In this document: one piece after another, positions 5,614 to 10,268 of the stretch | Layout: each line of letters starts with the position of its first letter | Position numbering within the stretch: the stretch's first letter is position 1 | From: Methyloceanibacter sp. | GTDB lineage: Bacteria; Pseudomonadota; Alphaproteobacteria; Rhizobiales; Methyloligellaceae | DNA length: 10,268 nucleotides | Assembly (NCBI GenBank): GCA_025449615.1 | Contig: JANWJA010000107.1 | Span: 1 to 10,268, forward strand | Direction of reading: 5' to 3' | Notes under the pieces: generated by a model | Database searches by the model: none | The model's input: only the letters and a program-made list of their open reading frames with translations | Told to the model about the DNA's origin: nothing | Made by a program: the position numbers and the translations under genes

Positions 5614-8477
5614 TGACGCTCGGCTCGATCGGTTTCCTCTCACCATGGCTTCTCTTGGGCCTCGCTGCGTTGCCGGCGATCTGGTGGCTGTTGCGGCTAA
5701 CCCCGCCGCGCCCAAGTCATGTCGCCATCGAGACGACCTGGCTGCTGAAGGACCTCAAGACCACGGAGGAGACTCCGGCGCACAGCCCGTGGTGGCTGAC
5801 ATTGCTCCGCGTGCTGCTCGCAGCACTGATTATCTTTGCGCTGGCGCAACCCATTCTCAATCCGGATCGGCAGACCCTCGCCGGCTCAGGCCCGCTCCTT
5901 CTCGTCGTCGATAATGGCTGGGCCTCCGCCTCGCATTGGCCCGCGCGCCGCGAGGCCGTCGAGGCGGCGATCGACCGCGCCAATCGCGAAGGCCGCACTG
6001 TGGTGCTGGCGCCGACCGCGCCGGGCGATGCGGTAAGCGAGGTGCTCTCCGCCGACCACGCCCGCGAGCAGGCGGCTGGCCTGACACCAAAGCCTTATGC
6101 GCCCGACCGCGCCGCCCTTGCCGGCAAGCTCGAGAAGGTTCTCGAGGGGGCCAAGGATTACAGCGCGCTCTATCTCTCCGACGGGCTCGACTATGGCGAT
6201 GGCGCTGCCTTCGCAGAGAGCTTGAAGAAGCTGGCAGGCTCGGGCGGCAGCATTGCAGTACTCAGTCCCGGCGCCGACGATGCCGCGCTCGCCCTTGGCC
6301 AGGCCGAAGGCGAGACTGGCGCGCTCGTCGCACGCGTTCTCGACGGCGCCGACGGCCCGCGCTCCGGCACCGTCAAAGCCGTCACCGGCCGCGGCGAGCC
6401 ACTGGGCGAAGCCGCCTTCACGCTTGCCCCCGGCAGCCACGAGGCCGAAGCCAAATTCGATCTGCCGCTCGAAATTCGCAACCAGGTGGCGCGGATCGAG
6501 ATTGCCGGCGAACATTCCGCCGGCGCTGTCTATCTTCTCGACGCGCGTTCCGGCTGGCATCGTGTCGGCATCGTCTCTGGCGAGTCGCGCGAGGCCGCAC
6601 AGCCGCTGCTCTCGCCTCTCTACTATGTGAAGCGCGCGCTCAGCCCCTACGCCGATATCATCGCGCCGAATGAGGGCAACGTCGCCAACGCCATTCACGA
6701 ACTGCTCGATCAGCATGTCTCGGCCATCGTGCTCGCCGATATCGGCAAGCTGCCGCCGAGCACCACCGAAGAATTGGAGCAATGGCTGAAATCCGGCGGT
6801 GTCCTGATCCGCTTTGCCGGGCCGAGGCTGGAGCAAGGCGGCGACGAATTACTGCCTGTGGCACTCCGCCGTGGCGGCCGCTCTCTCGGCGGTTCGTTGT
6901 CCTGGAGCACGCCGCAACCGCTCGCCCCCTTCGACGATCAAAGTCCGTTCCGCGGCTTGAGCGTTCCGGACGACGTGAAAGTGAACCGGCAAGTGCTCGC
7001 CGATCCCACGGTCGCGACCGACGCCAATATCTGGGCGCGGCTCGGCGACGGCACGCCTTTGGTGACGGCAGCGAAGCAAGGCCAAGGCCTAGTCGTGCTG
7101 TTCCATGTCACCGCCAACGCCGACTGGTCGAATCTGCCTCTCTCCGGTCTCTTCGTCGATATGCTCCGCCGCACCGTGGCGCTCGGCTCGACCAAGATCG
7201 AAACGCAAGGCGCCGACAAGGCCGCCGCGACCGACGCCGCGCAAGCCGGTAACGCAAGCGCGACCGAAGGCGGCGCATTACCGCCGATCCAGACGCTCGA
7301 CGGCTATGGCACGTTGACGCCCCCGCCGCCGCTTGCCGCGGCGCTCTCTCCCGACAAGCTCGATACCACCGTACCTGGGCCCGACCATCCGCCCGGCTAT
7401 TACGGACCATCCGGCGCGGCCAGAGCTTTGAACCTCGTCACGCCGAAGACCAAGCTGGTGCCGCTCGCAGCGATCGAGGGCGCGGCACAGACCAGCGGCT
7501 ACGTCTTACGCAAGCCGCTCGCGCTGGAGCCTTATCTCTATCTTGCGGCGCTCGCGCTATTCCTGATCGATGTGTTCGTCATGCTGGTGATGAGCTCTGC
7601 AATCCAGCTCAGGCGGCGGCGCAGGGCCGTTGCCGCGACGCTGCTCTTCGCGCTGGCGCTCCTGCCTCTACAAGCTCAGCACGCGAGAGCCCAGACAGCG
7701 GAGCAAGCACCCGCCACCGAGCGGGCGCCGGCGACAAACAGCGCGGACGATTTTGCGCTCAAATCGTCATTGCAGACGCATCTCGCTTACGTGCTGACCG
7801 GCGACCAGCAGATCGATGACGCCAGCGCCGAGGGTCTTGCCGGCCTGAGCAAGGTTCTCAAGGCGCGCACGGCGCTGGAACCCGGCGAGCCGATCGGCGT
7901 CGATATCGACAAGGACGAGCTCACCTTCTTCCCGGTGCTGTATTGGCCGGTGCGCGAGGATGCAGCGCCTCTCTCCGACGCAACGCTCGCCAAGGTCGAC
8001 GCCTTCATGAAGCAGGGCGGGCTTATTGTTTTCGATACCCGCGATCAAGGCACCGCGATCGGCGGCAACACGCAGAACAAGGGCCTAACCCAGTTAATTG
8101 GTCAGCTCGACGTGCCGCCGCTCGAGCCAGTCCCCGAAAATCACGTTCTCACTAAGTCGTTCTATCTGTTGCAGTCTTTCCCCGGCCGTTGGGACGGCGG
8201 CTCTCTCTGGGTCGAGGCCGAAAATACCAATGACGGCCAAGCCGAGCGCTCCCGGACCGATGGCGTCAGTTCGATTGTCATCACCTCCAACGATTTCGCC
8301 TCCGCCTGGGCGCTCGATAGCGCCAATCGGCCGCTTTATCCCGTCGTGCCCGGCGGCGAGGTACAGCGCGAGATGGCCTTTCGCTCAGGCGTCAACATCG
8401 TGATGTATGCGCTGACCGGCAATTACAAAGCAGACCAGGTCCACGTCCCTGCTCTGCTTGAACGATTGGGGCAGTGA
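5610..8477 (+). CDS. BatA-like N-terminal / DUF4159 membrane protein
   Basis: A 955-residue inner-membrane protein. Order of parts: BatA-type N-terminus with helices at about 8-29 and 62-81 joined by a basic loop; a vWA-like strand LLLVVDNGWAS whose metal site is degenerate (D101-x-G103-x-A105); an Ala/Gly-rich beta region; a class I amidotransferase-like fold (about 316-528, from WHRVGIVSGE); an Ala- and Pro-rich linker; helix 643-662; five arginines (668-672); a second hydrophobic stretch 673-687 ending in an AxA-type site (A692-R-A694); a low-complexity APAT linker; and the DUF4159 domain (about 710-955) ending VHVPALLERLGQ. The positive-inside rule puts the large domains in the periplasm. 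There is no cysteine in the whole protein, so the amidotransferase-like fold cannot use a Cys nucleophile. The start is ATG 5610, with GGAG 8 bases upstream and a 4-bp overlap with DUF58. It probably works with the operon's MoxR module in the envelope. Confidence 0.93.
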   Translation: MMTLGSIGFLSPWLLLGLAALPAIWWLLRLTPPRPSHVAIETTWLLKDLKTTEETPAHSPWWLTLLRVLLAALIIFALAQPILNPDRQTLAGSGPLLLVVDNGWASASHWPARREAVEAAIDRANREGRTVVLAPTAPGDAVSEVLSADHAREQAAGLTPKPYAPDRAALAGKLEKVLEGAKDYSALYLSDGLDYGDGAAFAESLKKLAGSGGSIAVLSPGADDAALALGQAEGETGALVARVLDGADGPRSGTVKAVTGRGEPLGEAAFTLAPGSHEAEAKFDLPLEIRNQVARIEIAGEHSAGAVYLLDARSGWHRVGIVSGESREAAQPLLSPLYYVKRALSPYADIIAPNEGNVANAIHELLDQHVSAIVLADIGKLPPSTTEELEQWLKSGGVLIRFAGPRLEQGGDELLPVALRRGGRSLGGSLSWSTPQPLAPFDDQSPFRGLSVPDDVKVNRQVLADPTVATDANIWARLGDGTPLVTAAKQGQGLVVLFHVTANADWSNLPLSGLFVDMLRRTVALGSTKIETQGADKAAATDAAQAGNASATEGGALPPIQTLDGYGTLTPPPPLAAALSPDKLDTTVPGPDHPPGYYGPSGAARALNLVTPKTKLVPLAAIEGAAQTSGYVLRKPLALEPYLYLAALALFLIDVFVMLVMSSAIQLRRRRRAVAATLLFALALLPLQAQHARAQTAEQAPATERAPATNSADDFALKSSLQTHLAYVLTGDQQIDDASAEGLAGLSKVLKARTALEPGEPIGVDIDKDELTFFPVLYWPVREDAAPLSDATLAKVDAFMKQGGLIVFDTRDQGTAIGGNTQNKGLTQLIGQLDVPPLEPVPENHVLTKSFYLLQSFPGRWDGGSLWVEAENTNDGQAERSRTDGVSSIVITSNDFASAWALDSANRPLYPVVPGGEVQREMAFRSGVNIVMYALTGNYKADQVHVPALLERLGQ

Positions 8478-8482
8478 ACGCG

Positions 8483-10268
8483 ATGAACTGGTCGATCGAA
8501 TTCGCCCCTCTCGTGCCCTGGCCCGTGCTTTGGGTCTTGGCCGCGCTCGGCATTCTCCTGCTCGCGCTGCTGCTCTGGCGGTCGAGGCGCGGCGCGCTGC
8601 TTCGCTTCGCGACCTACGCGCTGATCCTGCTCGCGCTCGCCAATCCACAGCTGAAGCAAGAGGACCGCGAGAAGCTGAAGGACATCCTCGCGGTCGTGGT
8701 CGACGACAGCCAGAGCCAAACCATTTCCGGCCGCGTCGAGCGGACCGAGGCGGTACGCAAGGACCTGGAGGCGAAGCTCAAGGAGCTTCCCGATCTCGAA
8801 GTGCGTTACGTGCATTCGAGCTCGACCTCATCCGACGGCGAACGCGACGGCACCATGCTGTTCACCGATCTCGCCAAATCTTTGGCCGACGTGCCGCCGG
8901 ACCGCCTGGCCGGCGTTGTCATGATCACCGACGGCGAAGTTCACGATGTCCCTACCAATGCCGCGGCCCTCGGCTTCGAAGCCCCGGTGCACGCGCTTCT
9001 GACAGGCACGCCCGGCGAATTCGACCGCAGGCTAGAGTTGATCAAGGCGCCGCGTTTCGGCCTGGTCGGCGGCCAGCAGAATATCGAGGTCAAAGTCACC
9101 GAGTCGACGCCGCGGAATACCGGGCCCGTCAAGCTGAGCGTCACCCACCAAGGCGAAGCGGCCACGACCCAAAGCGCGAAGGTCGGCGACAAGGTCGTGA
9201 TCCCAGTGAAGATCGACCATGCCGGCCCCAACATCGTTGAGATCGAGGCGGAGGCCGCTCCCGGCGAGCTCACCACCATCAATAACCGCACCGTGCTCAC
9301 CGTCGAAGGCGTGCGTGAGAATTTGCGCGTGTTGCTGGTCTCCGGCGAGCCTCATGCCGGCGAGCGCACCTGGCGCAACATGCTGAAATCGGACGCTGCC
9401 GTCGACCTCGTGCATTTCACCATTCTGCGTCCGCCGGAAAAACAAGACGGCACGCCGATCAATCAGCTCTCTCTGATCGCCTTCCCGACCCGCGAATTAT
9501 TCCAGGAGAAGCTCGACCAGTTCGACCTGATTATCTTCGACCGCTATCAACGCCGCGGCGTGCTGCCTCTGCTCTATCTCGAGAATGTCGCCCATTATGT
9601 CGAGCGCGGCGGCGCGGTGCTGGTGTCCTCCGGCGACGACTATGCCTCGCCGCTCAGCCTCTACAGGACGCCGCTCGGCACGGTGCTGCCGGCAGCGCCG
9701 ACCGGCCGCGTCGTGGAGAAGCCGTTCAAGGCAAAGCTCACCGAGCTCGGAGAGAAGCACCCCGTAACCAACGACCTGCCCGGAGCAAAAGGCGACGAGC
9801 CTTCTTGGGGACATTGGTTCCGCATTGCCGAATCCGAGCCGCGTGACGCCGAAGTGGTCATGGAAGGTCCGGACGGCATTCCCCTGCTGGTGCTCGGCAA
9901 GCGCGGCAAGGGCCGCGTGGCGCTGCTACTGTCAGACCATATTTGGCTCTGGGCACGCGGCTATGATGGCGGCGGACCCTATACCGATCTGATGCGCCGC
10001 CTCGCCCATTGGCTGATGAAGGAGCCCGACCTCGAAGAGGAAATGCTGAAGGTCACGAGCCGCGGCGACACCCTCACCATCGAACGCCGCACCATCAAGG
10101 ACGCGGTGGATCCCGTCACCCTGACCTCGCCTTCCGGCAAGGAAGAGACCGTGACACTCGAAAAGTCAGAGCCTGGCCTGTGGCGGAAGACGCTCCCCGC
10201 GAGCGAGCAAGGTGTTTATCGCGCAGCATCCGAGAAGCTCGCCAGCGTCGTCACCGTCGGCAACGCCA
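8483..10268 (+). CDS. Membrane vWA / amidotransferase-like protein, 3' truncated by window edge
   Basis: The frame is open for 595 residues to the window end with no stop. The N-terminus has two membrane helices (about 11-32 and 38-54) separated by the basic loop RSRR, so the following domain should face the periplasm. A vWA-like domain follows: ILAVVVDDSQSQ (68-79) gives an intact metal-site motif D74-x-S76-x-S78, then GVVMITDGEVHD (144-155). Next comes an Ig-like beta region (about 175-280), then an amidotransferase-like fold from LRVLLVSGEPHAGERTW (about 281-297), including a conserved-looking HIWLWARGYDGGGPY stretch near 490-505. The visible part has no cysteine. The start is ATG 8483, 5 bp after the DUF4159 stop; GTG 8474, overlapping that stop by 4 bp, is an alternative three residues longer. 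A C-terminal membrane helix may lie beyond the window. It is probably the fourth protein of the MoxR envelope operon. Confidence 0.9.
   Translation, partial: MNWSIEFAPLVPWPVLWVLAALGILLLALLLWRSRRGALLRFATYALILLALANPQLKQEDREKLKDILAVVVDDSQSQTISGRVERTEAVRKDLEAKLKELPDLEVRYVHSSSTSSDGERDGTMLFTDLAKSLADVPPDRLAGVVMITDGEVHDVPTNAAALGFEAPVHALLTGTPGEFDRRLELIKAPRFGLVGGQQNIEVKVTESTPRNTGPVKLSVTHQGEAATTQSAKVGDKVVIPVKIDHAGPNIVEIEAEAAPGELTTINNRTVLTVEGVRENLRVLLVSGEPHAGERTWRNMLKSDAAVDLVHFTILRPPEKQDGTPINQLSLIAFPTRELFQEKLDQFDLIIFDRYQRRGVLPLLYLENVAHYVERGGAVLVSSGDDYASPLSLYRTPLGTVLPAAPTGRVVEKPFKAKLTELGEKHPVTNDLPGAKGDEPSWGHWFRIAESEPRDAEVVMEGPDGIPLLVLGKRGKGRVALLLSDHIWLWARGYDGGGPYTDLMRRLAHWLMKEPDLEEEMLKVTSRGDTLTIERRTIKDAVDPVTLTSPSGKEETVTLEKSEPGLWRKTLPASEQGVYRAASEKLASVVTVGNA

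Noticed and set aside
5886..6836. Open frame of 316 codons on the minus strand
   Set aside because: It is antisense to the DUF4159 protein gene, whose frame shows continuous domain structure, and shows no recognisable motif.
8458..9240. Open frame of 260 codons on the plus strand, extremely Arg-rich
   Set aside because: It is out of frame with the membrane vWA protein that starts at 8483; the Arg-rich composition is typical of a shifted frame in GC-rich coding DNA.
3660..10268. Methanol dehydrogenase maturation cluster (mxaRSACKL)
   Set aside because: The MoxR-DUF58-vWA order is similar, but no mxaF, mxaJ, mxaG or mxaI gene is present, and a DUF4159 protein with DUF1285 next door fits the general alphaproteobacterial envelope operon better.

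Overview
The window looks like chromosomal DNA from an alphaproteobacterium, most likely of the order Hyphomicrobiales (Rhizobiales). The reasons are high GC with G/C-rich third codon positions, a DUF6111 membrane protein (a family I know mainly from that group), an alphaproteobacterial CCA-adding enzyme, and a DUF1285 gene divergent from a moxR / DUF58 / DUF4159 operon. Coding density is very high. I see no RNA gene, insertion sequence, CRISPR array or phage gene, and no gene-free stretch above 300 bases.

Left part, bases 1 to 1340, plus strand: the C-terminal end of a beta-rich, LamG-like (jelly-roll) protein cut by the window edge, then a complete DUF72 (YecE-like) gene. These meet a minus-strand group tail to tail with only 2 bp between stop codons.

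Minus-strand group, bases 1343 to 3481, read right to left: DUF1285 protein, small two-helix DUF6111 membrane protein, CCA tRNA nucleotidyltransferase. DUF6111 and cca are 5 bp apart and almost certainly co-transcribed.

Plus-strand group, bases 3660 to 10268 and beyond: a 178-bp divergent promoter region, then four tightly packed genes. They encode a MoxR-type AAA+ ATPase, a cytosolic DUF58 protein with a von Willebrand A (vWA)-like domain, a 955-residue membrane protein (BatA-like N-terminus, degenerate vWA, amidotransferase-like fold, DUF4159 C-terminus), and a second large membrane protein with vWA and amidotransferase-like domains that runs off the right edge. Gene junctions are 7 bp apart, overlapping by 4 bp, and 5 bp apart (or overlapping by 4 bp with the alternative start). 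This is one operon.

How it may work together: the MoxR ATPase and DUF58 protein are predicted cytosolic, while the two large proteins are predicted to be anchored in the inner membrane with their large domains in the periplasm. This resembles MoxR/vWA chaperone-type modules. As I recall, the equivalent conserved operon in Rhizobium leguminosarum (RL3499-RL3502) is needed for normal cell shape and envelope integrity, but its molecular function is unknown. This operon is the most interesting part of the window. Sequence details worth following are an internal signal-peptide-like segment in the DUF4159 protein, the lack of any cysteine in both large proteins, and the uneven conservation of metal-site (MIDAS) motifs.
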